From Ruminococcus sp. (lineage in GTDB: Bacteria > Bacillota > Clostridia > Oscillospirales > Ruminococcaceae): DNA of 64,000 bases. The stretch spans positions 25,368-89,367 of the forward strand of contig JAILFN010000103.1 in the NCBI GenBank assembly GCA_024697545.1. The letters are read 5' to 3'. The notes under the pieces were generated by a model, which was not told the DNA's origin, ran no database searches, and worked only from the letters and a program-made list of their open reading frames with translations. Both the position numbers and the translations under genes were made by a program. Shown here piece after piece: positions 16,835 through 26,463 of the stretch. Every line of letters starts with the position of its first letter. The first letter of the stretch is position 1.

Positions 16835-18589
16835 ATGAAAACCATCACACAGATACTTACCGAAAAACTCGCGGCGGCGTTTGTTGAGTGCGGATACTCT
16901 GCTGAGCTCGGCAGTGTCGGCACTTCCGACAGACCCGACCTCTGCCAGTTCCAGTGCAACGGTGCTTTCGGCGGCGCAAAGCTATACCACAAGGCTCCCC
17001 GCATGATAGCTCAGGAGGTCGCGGATAAGCTTTCTAGCGACACCGATCTTGCAAAGGTCGAGGTAGTCGGCGCGGGTTTTATCAACATAAACGTTTCCGA
17101 CGCTTTCCTGCTGGGCTACGTCAGCGGGCAGCTCGCCGATAAGGACCTCGGTATCCCGCAGGCTGAAAAGCCCGAGACCATCGTGCTCGATTACGGCGGA
17201 CCCAACGTGGCAAAGCCCCTGCACATCGGTCATCTGCGTTCGGCTGTTATCGGCGAATCGCTCAAAAGGCTTGCTAAGGCTACAGGCAGAAAGACCATCT
17301 CTGACGTTCACCTCGGCGACTGGGGGCTTCAGATAGGCCTTGTTATCGCCGAACTCAAAGAGCGTCACCCCGAGTGGTACTGCTTCTCCGAGGGCTTTGA
17401 CAAGGAAAAGTTCGAGGGCATTCCCCTCACCGCCGATGAGCTCAACGAGGTATACCCCTTCGCCAGCAAGAAATCAAAGGAGGACGATGAGTTCAAGGCT
17501 AAGGCTAAGGCTGTTACCGCTGAACTCCAGAAGGGCGAGCCCGCATACATCGCTCTTTGGGAGGAGATCATCAAGGTCTCCGTTGCCGATATCAAGAAGA
17601 ACTACGACAAGCTTAACGTTTCCTTCGATTACTGGTACGGCGAGAGCAACGCGGAAAAGTTCGTGCCGCGCCTGATATCGACCCTCACCGAGCAGGGTCT
17701 GCTGCATGAGAGCGAGGGCGCTATGGTGGTAGACGTTGCCGAGGAGGACGACAAGGTTACTATCCCGCCCGTTATCGTCAAGAAATCCGACGACTCTAAT
17801 ATTTACGCTACCACCGATCTTGCGACCATTATCCAGCGCATGGAAGAATGGAAGCCCGATGAGATCTGGTATATCGTTGACAGCCGCCAGAGCCTGCACT
17901 TTACTCAGGTGTTCCGCTGCGCCAAGAAGGCGGGACTCGTGCCCGAGGGCACAAAGCTCGAGCACCTGGGCTTCGGCACCATGAACGGTGCTGACGGCAA
18001 GCCCTACAAGACCCGCGACGGCGGAGTTATGCGCCTTGAGCTACTGTTTGATATGGTCTACGACTACGCCAAGGGCATCGTTGACAAGTCCACCCATTCG
18101 GCAGAGGAGGACAAGGCTGACATCGCCCGCAGGATAGCGGTAGCTGCCATCAAGTTCGGCGATCTTATAAACCACAGAGCCAAGGACTACATCTTCGACA
18201 TCGACAAGTTCATGGCGGCAGAGGGCAAGACGGGCTCTTTCCTGCTCTACACCATCGCCCGCGTGAACTCTATCCTCAGAAAGGCGGAGCTGCCCGAGGG
18301 CTTCAAGGCGGACACGATATACAGCGATTCCGAGCGCGATGTCCTCTTAAAGCTCGCACTCAGCGGCGAATCCTATGCTCTTGCTTACCGCGAGAAGGCT
18401 CCCAACATCATCTGCGAGAACGCTTACCAGCTGGCTTCGGCATTCTCTAAGTTCTATCATGACAACCATATCCTAACCGAGGAAGATGAGAACAAGCGCA
18501 ACAGCTGGCTTTCGGTATGCTCGGCGGTCAAGACATCGCTTGAAAAGCACCTCGATATCCTCGGCATTGAGACCGTTGACCTGATGTGA
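16835..18589 (+). CDS. argS: Arginine--tRNA ligase
   Basis: 584 residues, usual length for bacterial ArgRS. An N-terminal tRNA-binding domain (about 1-110) is followed by the class I signature HIGHLRS near residue 130, the core insert with DVHLGDWGLQIG, the region KPYKTRDGG that stands for the KMSK loop in this enzyme, and a C-terminal all-helical anticodon-binding domain with LLYTIARVNSILRK. It charges tRNA-Arg with arginine in the cytoplasm. The ATG at 16835 follows CCGGAGGAAT and gives the normal N-terminus; the extended frame from 16763 starts in the promoter. It is followed without a terminator by the GH5-like gene. Confidence 0.97.
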   Translation: MKTITQILTEKLAAAFVECGYSAELGSVGTSDRPDLCQFQCNGAFGGAKLYHKAPRMIAQEVADKLSSDTDLAKVEVVGAGFININVSDAFLLGYVSGQLADKDLGIPQAEKPETIVLDYGGPNVAKPLHIGHLRSAVIGESLKRLAKATGRKTISDVHLGDWGLQIGLVIAELKERHPEWYCFSEGFDKEKFEGIPLTADELNEVYPFASKKSKEDDEFKAKAKAVTAELQKGEPAYIALWEEIIKVSVADIKKNYDKLNVSFDYWYGESNAEKFVPRLISTLTEQGLLHESEGAMVVDVAEEDDKVTIPPVIVKKSDDSNIYATTDLATIIQRMEEWKPDEIWYIVDSRQSLHFTQVFRCAKKAGLVPEGTKLEHLGFGTMNGADGKPYKTRDGGVMRLELLFDMVYDYAKGIVDKSTHSAEEDKADIARRIAVAAIKFGDLINHRAKDYIFDIDKFMAAEGKTGSFLLYTIARVNSILRKAELPEGFKADTIYSDSERDVLLKLALSGESYALAYREKAPNIICENAYQLASAFSKFYHDNHILTEEDENKRNSWLSVCSAVKTSLEKHLDILGIETVDLM

Positions 18590-18656
18590 TAAAAGCACGA
18601 CCACAAAAACAGCATACGGCAGCAAAAGGCTGCCTGTAAAAACAGAGGGATATGAA

Positions 18657-19859
18657 ATGAAGAAACATACAATAAGGGCGGCAGCTCTGCTGATGGCACT
18701 TGTCATGGCTGTGTCGGCAGCTTCCTGCGGCAGCAAAGCAGATACCGATAACAGCTCGGCGACAAAGATCGATAACACCTCGGGCAGCAGTTCACAGGTA
18801 ATAGATATTTACGAGCCGCCGATGGACATCGACTACGAGGGCGACGGCGCGGCAAGGGTCGAGGTTGACGGCACAAAGTTCACGGTTTCGGACAAGGAGC
18901 TTTGGATAAACGGCGTCAACACGCCCTGGGACAGGTGGAACGACTTCGGCAGCAGCGGGTTCAACTACGCTTTCTGGGATATGCACTTTGCCGAGCTTGA
19001 AGAAGCGGGCGTGAACGCCTCGCGCGTGTGGATAAACTGCAATGATATGGTGGGCGTAATATTAAACGACGACGGCAGCTTCAAGGAAGTCACCGAAAAG
19101 CACTGGCGCGACCTTGACGTGCTTTTCACCATCGCCAAAAAGCACCACATCTACATAATGGCAACGCTGCTCTCCTTCGACCACTTCAAGGATCAAAACA
19201 ACCACTATCAGAACTGGCGGAACATGATACAGTCGAGCGACAACATCGACAGCTTTGTCGAGGGTTACGTTGTGCCGTTCGTGCAGAGGTACGACAGCTG
19301 CGATTACCTCTGGAGCATCGACCTCATGAACGAGCCCGACTGGGTGTACGAGAACGCCGAGTGCGGCAACATCGGCTGGGAGCACATCTCAAACTACTTC
19401 GCGCGTGCCGCAGCCGGCATACACAAAAACAGCGACGTGCTCGTGACCGTCGGGTTCGGTATAATCAAGTACAATTCGGATATGTTTGAGGGCAACAAGG
19501 GCTCGGACGAGTTTCTGCAGGAACTGTCTGGAGACACCGAGTCATACCTTGATTTCGATTCGACCCACTATTACTTCTGGCAGTTCCAGTATTTCAAATA
19601 TCCGTTCAAGCGCGGACCTGTGAAGTTCGGGCTTGACGGCTCGAAGCCCGCCGTTATCGGCGAGACCGCAGCTGACGATTACGCCGAATCGGGACAGACG
19701 CTCGAACAGAAGTACGAAGACGCACTCGGCAGCGGCTGGAACGGCGTGATGGCTTGGACTTCGAATGAGGTCGATAACTGCGGCGGAATGACGCAGATAA
19801 CTCCCGCTGTCAAAAAAGCTGTAGAGCTTGCCGACGACAGGATACACCCACTGAAATAA
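18657..19859 (+). CDS. GH5-like glycoside hydrolase lipoprotein (cellulase/mannanase superfamily)
   Basis: 400 residues. A lipoprotein signal with lipobox SAASC near residue 24 and a Ser/Thr linker precede a (beta/alpha)8 hydrolase domain. Clues: ELWINGVNTPWDRW at the start of the barrel, ASRVWINCND on strand 2-3, and SIDLMNEPDW, where the Asn-Glu pair marks the acid/base of clan GH-A; VIGETAA near residue 338 probably carries the nucleophile Glu. MAWTSNE follows on strand 8. The profile is closest to beta-mannanases and endoglucanases of GH5 and relatives; the exact family and substrate (mannan, glucan) are not fixed. It should act on the outer face of the membrane, like the lichenase at 2352 and the GH9 at 50515. 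It sits 12 bases upstream of the ComEC-like gene. Confidence 0.82.
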   Translation: MKKHTIRAAALLMALVMAVSAASCGSKADTDNSSATKIDNTSGSSSQVIDIYEPPMDIDYEGDGAARVEVDGTKFTVSDKELWINGVNTPWDRWNDFGSSGFNYAFWDMHFAELEEAGVNASRVWINCNDMVGVILNDDGSFKEVTEKHWRDLDVLFTIAKKHHIYIMATLLSFDHFKDQNNHYQNWRNMIQSSDNIDSFVEGYVVPFVQRYDSCDYLWSIDLMNEPDWVYENAECGNIGWEHISNYFARAAAGIHKNSDVLVTVGFGIIKYNSDMFEGNKGSDEFLQELSGDTESYLDFDSTHYYFWQFQYFKYPFKRGPVKFGLDGSKPAVIGETAADDYAESGQTLEQKYEDALGSGWNGVMAWTSNEVDNCGGMTQITPAVKKAVELADDRIHPLK

Positions 19860-19871
19860 ACGGAGACTCAA

Positions 19872-21776
19872 ATGGAAAGATCGCGTACAGTTAAGAGAAA
19901 GCTATTCTGCGCGGCACTCGGCTGGCTTGCGGGGATAGCGCTGTGCGGTCACGCTCCGAATTTATATGTAATGATCGCTGCTGCGGGGATATTTGTCCCT
20001 GCGGCAGTTTTTACGCTTCGGGAAAGCCCGCGCCGACGTTATTTCACGGCAGCCGCGCTGGTCGCTGCGGGCATGATGCTCTCGGCAGCTCGGCTCGGGT
20101 GGTATGAAAACCATGTCGTCAGACCGCTCGAAGACTGCTCGGGCAGCGAGGTCGTGATGCGCGGGATAGTCACCGACCTGCGCGGGTACGAAAACGGCAG
20201 ACGGTTCACGCTGCGCGGCAGGATAGAAGGCAGCGGTGTCACGACCTCGGTGACATTCAAGGCTGTCGGCAGGAATATCTCGGTCGGCGATGAAGCGGCG
20301 GTGAGATGTCAAGTCAGCACCCCGCAGAACAGCTTGACCTTCGACAAACAGGAGTACGACCGCTGCAACGGCGTTTTCCTCGAAGGCATCGGCGAACCGA
20401 GGGTAAGGCTGCTGAAAAAACAGCGCGACCCGTTCATCGGCAGCATCAAGCGGATAATGGAGCGCTCGGTCGCAAAGATCCGTGAGCAGCTGCCCGAACA
20501 GGACGGCGCATTCCTGACGGCTATCCTATGCTCCGACAGATCCGCCCTCACCGCCGAGAGCCGCTCTGCCGTCTACCGCGCGGGGCTCGGGCATCTCTTC
20601 GCGGTTTCGGGCACACACGTCGTCATCCTCTGCTCATTCATCGGAGCTCTGCTCGATCTTCTCTTCTGCCCCGCAAGGCTCAGATCGGCGGTCATGATGC
20701 TTTTCTGCCTGAGCTTTGCGGTGTTCTCAGGCTGCACGCCCTCGGTGGTGCGCGCCTGCATCATGATGTCCCTCTGCGAAGCGGGCGGGCTGTTTGACCG
20801 ACAAAACGACAGCCCCACCGCCCTGGGGCTAGCCGCCATGCTCATCACCGCCCGCTGCCCCTACGCGATGTTCTCGCTCTCGTTTATGCTGTCATTCACC
20901 GCGGCGTTCGCGATCGGCGCGGTCTCCCCCGCCATATGCAGACGAAGGATCAAAAACGGCACTGCCCGCAACGCCGCTGCGGTGATGGCGGTAAACACGC
21001 TGACAGCACCCATCTGCGTGCTGTACTTCTCGGAAGTCTCGCTGATATCCGCGGCTGCCAACCTCATAATGATACCGTTCTGCTCGGTATGCCTGTGGCT
21101 TTGCTTTCTTTACATTCTGACGGGCGGCGTGCTGACTCCCCTGCTTGCCGCAGCGGGGCTTGCTGCAAGGGTCATACTAAAGGTCTGCTCGCTCATCACC
21201 GCTTCCCGCCTGAGTTTCGCGGGGACATACTTCCGCCCGCAGATGCTTTACATCGCCGTCGCTTCCGCTCTCGTCTTCGCGGCTTGCGCCTTTATCCGAA
21301 GGCAGCGTGAGAGCGTGATCCTGATGCTCGCTGCCTACCTGACGCTGATCGGCGGGTGGTTTGCCATCGACCGTCTGCCGAAGTCGAACAGGCTGACGGT
21401 CTATCCCGCGAAGTACGGCTACACCGCAGTGATCGAGCGCGGCGACGAAGTGCTGATCTTTGACAGCGGCGGTCATTACTCAAATGCCTACTCTGCTGCG
21501 GGACTTGCCGAACGCCGTCATCCAAACAGGATATACCTCTACACCCCGACCGTAAATCAGAAAGCATACGACCACTATAAGAAGGAGCTCCCGCGGATAG
21601 ACGGCTGCTGCTCACCCGCGCAGCCATACGGTGCCGACTTCGCACGATTTGAGGGCAAGAGCCTTGAAGTGACCGTTGACGGCAAGCTCCTCGTTTTCGG
21701 CAGGGACACCCTCACGATAGGCGACAGGCGTTACAGTTCGGGCGGTTTCACCGACATCTCGGTTTTCCGTTTATGA
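19872..21776 (+). CDS. ComEC/Rec2-like membrane protein with degenerate C-terminal domain
   Basis: 634 residues. Two hydrophobic segments and an OB-like domain (about 80-175, DUF4131 type) are followed by the ComEC competence core with the marker GLGHLFAVSGTHV (near residue 238), GCTPSVVRACIM, and about eight membrane segments up to residue 495. ComEC forms the channel that brings single-stranded DNA into naturally competent cells. In classical ComEC a metallo-beta-lactamase domain follows, with an HxHxDH metal site. Here only about 130 residues remain, starting LTVYPAKYGYTAVIERGDE with FDSGG but no HxHxDH, so the domain is lost or reduced and probably binds no metal. The protein may still act as a channel. 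The start ATG follows CGGAGACT. A bidirectional terminator lies at 21836. Confidence 0.85.
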   Translation: MERSRTVKRKLFCAALGWLAGIALCGHAPNLYVMIAAAGIFVPAAVFTLRESPRRRYFTAAALVAAGMMLSAARLGWYENHVVRPLEDCSGSEVVMRGIVTDLRGYENGRRFTLRGRIEGSGVTTSVTFKAVGRNISVGDEAAVRCQVSTPQNSLTFDKQEYDRCNGVFLEGIGEPRVRLLKKQRDPFIGSIKRIMERSVAKIREQLPEQDGAFLTAILCSDRSALTAESRSAVYRAGLGHLFAVSGTHVVILCSFIGALLDLLFCPARLRSAVMMLFCLSFAVFSGCTPSVVRACIMMSLCEAGGLFDRQNDSPTALGLAAMLITARCPYAMFSLSFMLSFTAAFAIGAVSPAICRRRIKNGTARNAAAVMAVNTLTAPICVLYFSEVSLISAAANLIMIPFCSVCLWLCFLYILTGGVLTPLLAAAGLAARVILKVCSLITASRLSFAGTYFRPQMLYIAVASALVFAACAFIRRQRESVILMLAAYLTLIGGWFAIDRLPKSNRLTVYPAKYGYTAVIERGDEVLIFDSGGHYSNAYSAAGLAERRHPNRIYLYTPTVNQKAYDHYKKELPRIDGCCSPAQPYGADFARFEGKSLEVTVDGKLLVFGRDTLTIGDRRYSSGGFTDISVFRL

Positions 21777-21835
21777 GATCAAAACAGCTCCTACCCTTCA
21801 GCCAACTGCAACACGCCTTTCTCCGAATACAAAAA

Positions 21836-21863
21836 GAGCCGACCAAAAAGTCGGCTCCTTTTT
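21836..21863. terminator. Bidirectional terminator between the comEC-like gene and the ABC operon
   Basis: GAGCCGAC (21836-21843) pairs with GTCGGCTC (21850-21857), with five or more T after the stem on each strand. It serves both the rightward comEC-like gene and the leftward transporter operon. Confidence 0.88.
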
Positions 21864-21878
21864 ATTGCGTGTGTAAGA

Positions 21879-22961
21879 TCACATACCGGTAAGACCCGAA
21901 CGCTCAACACCCTCAACGAAGTATTTCTGAAGGAAGGTGTACATTATGAGCAGAGGTGTTATCGCAAGCAGACAGCCCGATTCGAGCCATACTATGATCT
22001 GTCTTACGCTTACCGTCTGACCGTCGAACAGCTGCTGCTGGAGTGTAGCGTCGAGGTTTTTCAGCATCAGCGCAACGGTGTTGTTCTCGGTAAAGAACGA
22101 GGACGAAACGTAGAAGTCATTCCAATACCAAACGATGGAGAAGAGGAATACGGTAAGGAAGGAGGTCTTGGCGTTAGGCACCATGATCTTTACATAAGTC
22201 TCGAAGGGTCCGCAGCCGTCGAGGTATGCGGCATCCTCAAGCTCCTTGGGCAGTCCGCGGAAGAACTGGCGGAATATGTAGATAAACAGACCCGCCTTGA
22301 TACCGTTTGCGAACAGCGCAGGAAGATACATGGTAAGTCCTGTATTGATGATCGAGAGCGGTTCGCCCTTTGCGTCATACAGAGGGATGATACCGAACAG
22401 CTTGAAGTATGCAAACTGTAAGTACAGAGGAATGGTAGTGATCTGAGGCGGTACGATTATCATGAGAAGAACTATCGCAAACAGAATATTTCTGCCCTTG
22501 AACTTGAATCTCGCGAAACCATAGCCTGTGATCGAGCAGGTAACTACCTGCAATACCGACGAAACAACGTTCAGCAGTATCGTGTTGAGTACGGTATTCT
22601 GGAAGGGGTGTGCCGCGTCCCAGTAATTGAATTTCATGACCGTTGCAGTCTCATGGATATTATCCCATGTAAAGCTCTTAGGGAGCCATACGATAGAGGG
22701 ATCGTTCATCTGCTCGTTGGGTCTGAATGCCGTCGAGAGCATGAACAGCAAGGGGTACATGATTACGAAACCGAGGCCGAAGAGGATTAGTGCTCTGAAG
22801 AACGGCCATACCGCGCCGATTATGCGGCGGTTTCTGTTGTAGCGTATCTGATCGGGCGTGAAGTACTTATCAAGACCGTCCTTCTTCATTCGCGCCATTC
22901 TCGCCTTCTGCGATTTCTTGCGCTCCCTCTCAAATATTCTTTCTTCTTTCTTTGTAGCCAA
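21879..22961 (-). CDS. Carbohydrate ABC transporter permease, MalG type (second pair)
   Basis: 360 residues. A basic cytoplasmic N-terminus of about 55 residues is followed by six membrane segments and the permease signature EDAAYLDGCGPFETYVKIMVPNAK, the EAA loop that contacts the ATPase; the LSTAFRPNEQM stretch after the first membrane helix is typical of MalG-like subunits. It pairs with the MalF-type gene 15 bases upstream. The start is a TTG at 22961 behind GGGGGGAT; no in-frame ATG fits the upstream stop. The last gene of the operon. In Firmicutes such importers usually share one ATPase (MsmX type), which would explain why none of that type is nearby. Confidence 0.9.
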   Translation of the reverse strand: MATKKEERIFERERKKSQKARMARMKKDGLDKYFTPDQIRYNRNRRIIGAVWPFFRALILFGLGFVIMYPLLFMLSTAFRPNEQMNDPSIVWLPKSFTWDNIHETATVMKFNYWDAAHPFQNTVLNTILLNVVSSVLQVVTCSITGYGFARFKFKGRNILFAIVLLMIIVPPQITTIPLYLQFAYFKLFGIIPLYDAKGEPLSIINTGLTMYLPALFANGIKAGLFIYIFRQFFRGLPKELEDAAYLDGCGPFETYVKIMVPNAKTSFLTVFLFSIVWYWNDFYVSSSFFTENNTVALMLKNLDATLQQQLFDGQTVSVRQIIVWLESGCLLAITPLLIMYTFLQKYFVEGVERSGLTGM

Positions 22962-22976
22962 TGTGATCCCCCCTTT

Positions 22977-23924
22977 TTATTCTACTTCGTAGTAAACGAA
23001 TTTGTTAATGATCGCCAGAACTACTGCGAGTATCGCACCTACGATCGCGAAGTAAGCCCATGCCATCGCGGCGGAGTATCCGTGCTCCCACTGCTTGGAC
23101 TGGTTAAGTACCAGCGTCATAACGTCGTTGGAAGGATCTACGAAAGAGTCAACTATCGTATAAACGAGTGCCGAGATAAGGATAGGGCTGATATAGGGAA
23201 CGGTTATCTTCCAGAAGTATTCCCAGGAGGTCGCACCCTCCATCGAAGCCGCTTCCTTAGCGGAGTAAGGTATACCCTGAAGTGCCGAAAGGAAGAGGAT
23301 TATCTGGATACCGCACTTCCATATCAGGTTCATGATATCAGAAGTAAGTGCGGAGATAATGTTCGTCAGCTTATCGCTTATGTTGTAAATTCCGAGGAAG
23401 TTTAGCAGATCGTCTACGAGGTTTGTCTCGAACATGGTGCTGAACTGTTCGCTTCCGCCCGCATAACCGCCTGTGCTCATGTTACCGTTGATGATGTCGA
23501 TAACAGGACCTGTAGCGATGATAACGGGGAGGAAGAAGATAGCACGCGCTGCCGTTCTGCCCTTGAACTTCTGGTTCAGGATAACTGCAACGAATACCGA
23601 GAACACTATGATAAGCGGGGTATTGAGCAGTGTGTCCTTTATCATTGCCGTCAGAGCGGGTACATAGTACTGATCCTTTCTGAAGGCGTTATAGTAATTC
23701 TTGAATCCGGGGTTTGACATCTGCATACCGCCGGTAACGATCTTAGTCTGGTGGAAGGAGTAGATGAGCGACTGGATCAGCGGTGCTATGAAGAAGTATA
23801 TACTTCCCACGAACCAGAGTGCTATAAAGCCGTAGCCATACAGCGACTTTCTTCTTTCATAGGGGATATTCAGCCCCTTATGCTTTTCGGCGGGAGCTGC
23901 CGTATTGTTAGTCTTATCTGCCAT
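22977..23924 (-). CDS. Carbohydrate ABC transporter permease, MalF type (second pair)
   Basis: 315 residues with six membrane segments and an EAA loop (AKEAASMEGATSWEYFWKIT). A long external loop with NGNMSTGGYAGGSEQF after the third helix is characteristic of the MalF-like partner. It forms a heterodimer with the permease at 21879-22961. The ATG at 23924 shares one base with the stop of the DUF5696 gene, so translation is coupled. Together with the first pair at 28797-30656 this operon encodes two complete permease pairs but only one solute-binding protein. Confidence 0.9.
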   Translation of the reverse strand: MADKTNNTAAPAEKHKGLNIPYERRKSLYGYGFIALWFVGSIYFFIAPLIQSLIYSFHQTKIVTGGMQMSNPGFKNYYNAFRKDQYYVPALTAMIKDTLLNTPLIIVFSVFVAVILNQKFKGRTAARAIFFLPVIIATGPVIDIINGNMSTGGYAGGSEQFSTMFETNLVDDLLNFLGIYNISDKLTNIISALTSDIMNLIWKCGIQIILFLSALQGIPYSAKEAASMEGATSWEYFWKITVPYISPILISALVYTIVDSFVDPSNDVMTLVLNQSKQWEHGYSAAMAWAYFAIVGAILAVVLAIINKFVYYEVE

Positions 23925-26443
23925 CAGCTCTTCGCACCTCCTTCTTCTACCGCGCCCTCTGCAACGAGATCTATCGTCTCGCCGCCGACCTTTACCTTGA
24001 GGTTTGCGGTATCTACTTCAATAACAACGTCAGCCTGACCGTCCTTGCTGTAGGTGGTCTTGATGACATCGCCCTCGACCACATAATCAGAGATCGTGTA
24101 GTCGCTGACTGCCGCCAGCACCTTGCTTGCCACCTTATACTGATTAGCAGCATAAGTTACCCAGCCCGAGTAATGAGAGTAGAAATAATCATCGTCCCTT
24201 GTATCAAGCAGCTCATCGGCATCCTCATAGATCATATCGTAATTGAGGTTAGAACCTGCCGCCAAAGCTCTCATGAATGTAAGATCGGTGTTCGAGCTTG
24301 CGTTGATAGCCTTGGTGGAGTAAGGTACATAACCGTGGATGACCATCTGATAGAACGGGATATCGCCGTCGGTTATGTTGAATGCGCTTGAATATACGGG
24401 GATATCGGTAACTGCGCTGACGTAAGGCAGTACATAGGAATTCGCGCCAGCGGCGATTATCTTTTCTCCGTCGTCAACAGCAGCCTTGTAGCCGTCCACG
24501 ATCTTCTTCATAGTATCGTTTCTGGAGGAGCCGTTTTTCTTGGAGAAATCGCTGACCAGCTTTGAGGACCAGTCGCCGTAGCCTACGTTCTCAAAGCCCG
24601 CATCTTTGAAGCTCTTGAGGGTCTGATCGAAGATCTTGACGTAGGTGTTGGGTGCGATAAGTGCGGGTGAAACGCCCGTTATCGCAACGCCGAACGCGGG
24701 GCTGTATTCCGACTGTCTCGAGTAAGCCGAGGATACGCGGATAGCTGTGTTGGAGAGCTGTGAGTAGCCCCAGCTTCCCTTCTTCATGGTGAAGTTGTTC
24801 ATCGAGCTGTAGACCACGGTGTTGTCGTTGTTGAGCCCGAGGAGGTCGGAGTTCTTTCCGAGCTTGCCGGAAGCCTTCGCCTTTGTGGAGACCTGTTCCT
24901 TTATGGACTTATCGGTCCAGTCGTTATAGTTCATAACGATCTTATCGGCGCCTGCATTGTTGAGCTCTTCGATGATGGTCTTTGCCTGAGAGAAGGTAGT
25001 GAGCCTCTTCTTCAGGGTTATCGGAATACCGATGATGGACTCTTCCTTCAGAACGCCGCCGAAGGTGTCGATGTAAAGATCGCTGTCGTTGGCAGCGGTC
25101 TTCTGCTCAAGACCCTTTTCGTCAACGAGGTAATCCCTGTATACCTTTGCACAGTCTGCGTAATTCACGCCTGCGGTATTCTCTACGGGGAAGTATTCAA
25201 CGCCGAACCTGTCGGTCTTGATGCCGTACTTTTCAAATACAGTGATCTTGTTCGAGTCGGTACCGCTCATGAAGAATTCATCGGTGCTTCGTGTCTCGAA
25301 CATAAAGTAGCAGTTGTTGTAAGCCTGCTTGTTCTGACCGCTTATCTGAGCATTCGTCCAAACATTGGCCTCGCCCTCGGAAGCCACCATAACAAGTCCG
25401 TCGCTGCCCTGAACGGTCGCGAGAACGGGTATGTAAGCCTGCTCTGTAACGCGGGGGGCGTTAAGGGGAACGGCGGTGTAATCGGTACCGTATACCCTCT
25501 GCTGATAGCTTGCATAGTTGGTCTTGCCGTTGTTGTAATTGATAACTGCGCCACCGCCGTCGGGAACTATCATATATCCTTCAACGGGAGCCCCCGAAGC
25601 ATCGACAGTGGAAGCCGCACCCATGTAGGGGCAGAACAGGAGCTTTGTAAGCACCTTGCCGTTTTCGCTCTCATTGTCCTTTTCGACGATATCCTTTGTA
25701 TCAACGTAAACATGAAGGCTCTTGTCGGTAAGCTCAAAATGTGCTGTGAATCTGACGCCTTGAGTGCCGTAGTTGTAGGTAGCGGCAAAGCCGTTCGATT
25801 CCTTTCTGAATTTAACTCTTGCGCGGCTGGAGTAAGCGGGAGCGGGAAGCTCCGTTCTCTTCTCCTGTCTGAGGTCACCGATGTTGATAGCCATGCTCGA
25901 CTGAGCCTGCTGTATCTGACCCTTCTTCATAGTTCCGTCCTTGCCGTCAACTATCGTCGGATCAGCCTCGGCGTTGATGGGAGAGCTCCACCAGCACTTG
26001 CCCGAAGACTTTGTCTGCAAGCAGAATCTTAAATTCTCCTCATCCATCCAAAGCTTCAGCTTATCGTTTTCTGCAACAGCCTCGCAGGTCTTTAGTGCCT
26101 CCTCGTCGGAGATCATCACTGCGGGCTCTTCTTCATCCTCGTCCTCTTCGGACTCAGCGTCTTCGGCTGCCGCGTCATCTGTCTCAGCAGCTGCGTCATC
26201 TGCTGCGGCGCTGTCATTCGCTGTCTCGCCTTCGCCTGCCGCCTCGGGATCCGCCGCTTCTGCCTCCTGAGCCTCAGCTTCGGGCTCTTCTGTCACTTCG
26301 GCAGCTGCTTCGGTGTCGGCAGCAGAAGTCTCAGCTTCGGCATTCACTTCGGCTGCGGTATCTGCCGCTGCGGAACCGATCGGCATCATCATGGAAAGAA
26401 CGAGCGCAAACGTCAATACTTTTTTGTAACTTTTACTTTGCAT
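23924..26443 (-). CDS. DUF5696 family secreted protein of the sugar transporter operon
   Basis: 839 residues. A signal peptide ends near SAAAD (residue 25), followed by about 90 residues of Ala/Glu/Asp-rich linker. The folded part (about 110-830) matches by eye the DUF5696 family: an early beta-sandwich (LKLWMDEENLRFCLQ, SGKCWWSSPI), the core GYMIVPDGGGAVINYNNGK, and a region with alternating strand-helix pattern (IIEELNNAGADKIVMNYNDW, AFGVAITGVSPALIAPN) suggestive of a TIM barrel as in glycosidases. The family accompanies sugar ABC transporters in clostridia and is unassigned; a glycan hydrolase or an accessory binding role is possible. ATG 26443 is preferred to 26464 because AAAGGATGG is correctly spaced before it. 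No C-terminal anchor is seen. Confidence 0.78.
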   Translation of the reverse strand: MQSKSYKKVLTFALVLSMMMPIGSAAADTAAEVNAEAETSAADTEAAAEVTEEPEAEAQEAEAADPEAAGEGETANDSAAADDAAAETDDAAAEDAESEEDEDEEEPAVMISDEEALKTCEAVAENDKLKLWMDEENLRFCLQTKSSGKCWWSSPINAEADPTIVDGKDGTMKKGQIQQAQSSMAINIGDLRQEKRTELPAPAYSSRARVKFRKESNGFAATYNYGTQGVRFTAHFELTDKSLHVYVDTKDIVEKDNESENGKVLTKLLFCPYMGAASTVDASGAPVEGYMIVPDGGGAVINYNNGKTNYASYQQRVYGTDYTAVPLNAPRVTEQAYIPVLATVQGSDGLVMVASEGEANVWTNAQISGQNKQAYNNCYFMFETRSTDEFFMSGTDSNKITVFEKYGIKTDRFGVEYFPVENTAGVNYADCAKVYRDYLVDEKGLEQKTAANDSDLYIDTFGGVLKEESIIGIPITLKKRLTTFSQAKTIIEELNNAGADKIVMNYNDWTDKSIKEQVSTKAKASGKLGKNSDLLGLNNDNTVVYSSMNNFTMKKGSWGYSQLSNTAIRVSSAYSRQSEYSPAFGVAITGVSPALIAPNTYVKIFDQTLKSFKDAGFENVGYGDWSSKLVSDFSKKNGSSRNDTMKKIVDGYKAAVDDGEKIIAAGANSYVLPYVSAVTDIPVYSSAFNITDGDIPFYQMVIHGYVPYSTKAINASSNTDLTFMRALAAGSNLNYDMIYEDADELLDTRDDDYFYSHYSGWVTYAANQYKVASKVLAAVSDYTISDYVVEGDVIKTTYSKDGQADVVIEVDTANLKVKVGGETIDLVAEGAVEEGGAKS

Positions 26444-26463
26444 TTCACACCATCCTTTCCTCA

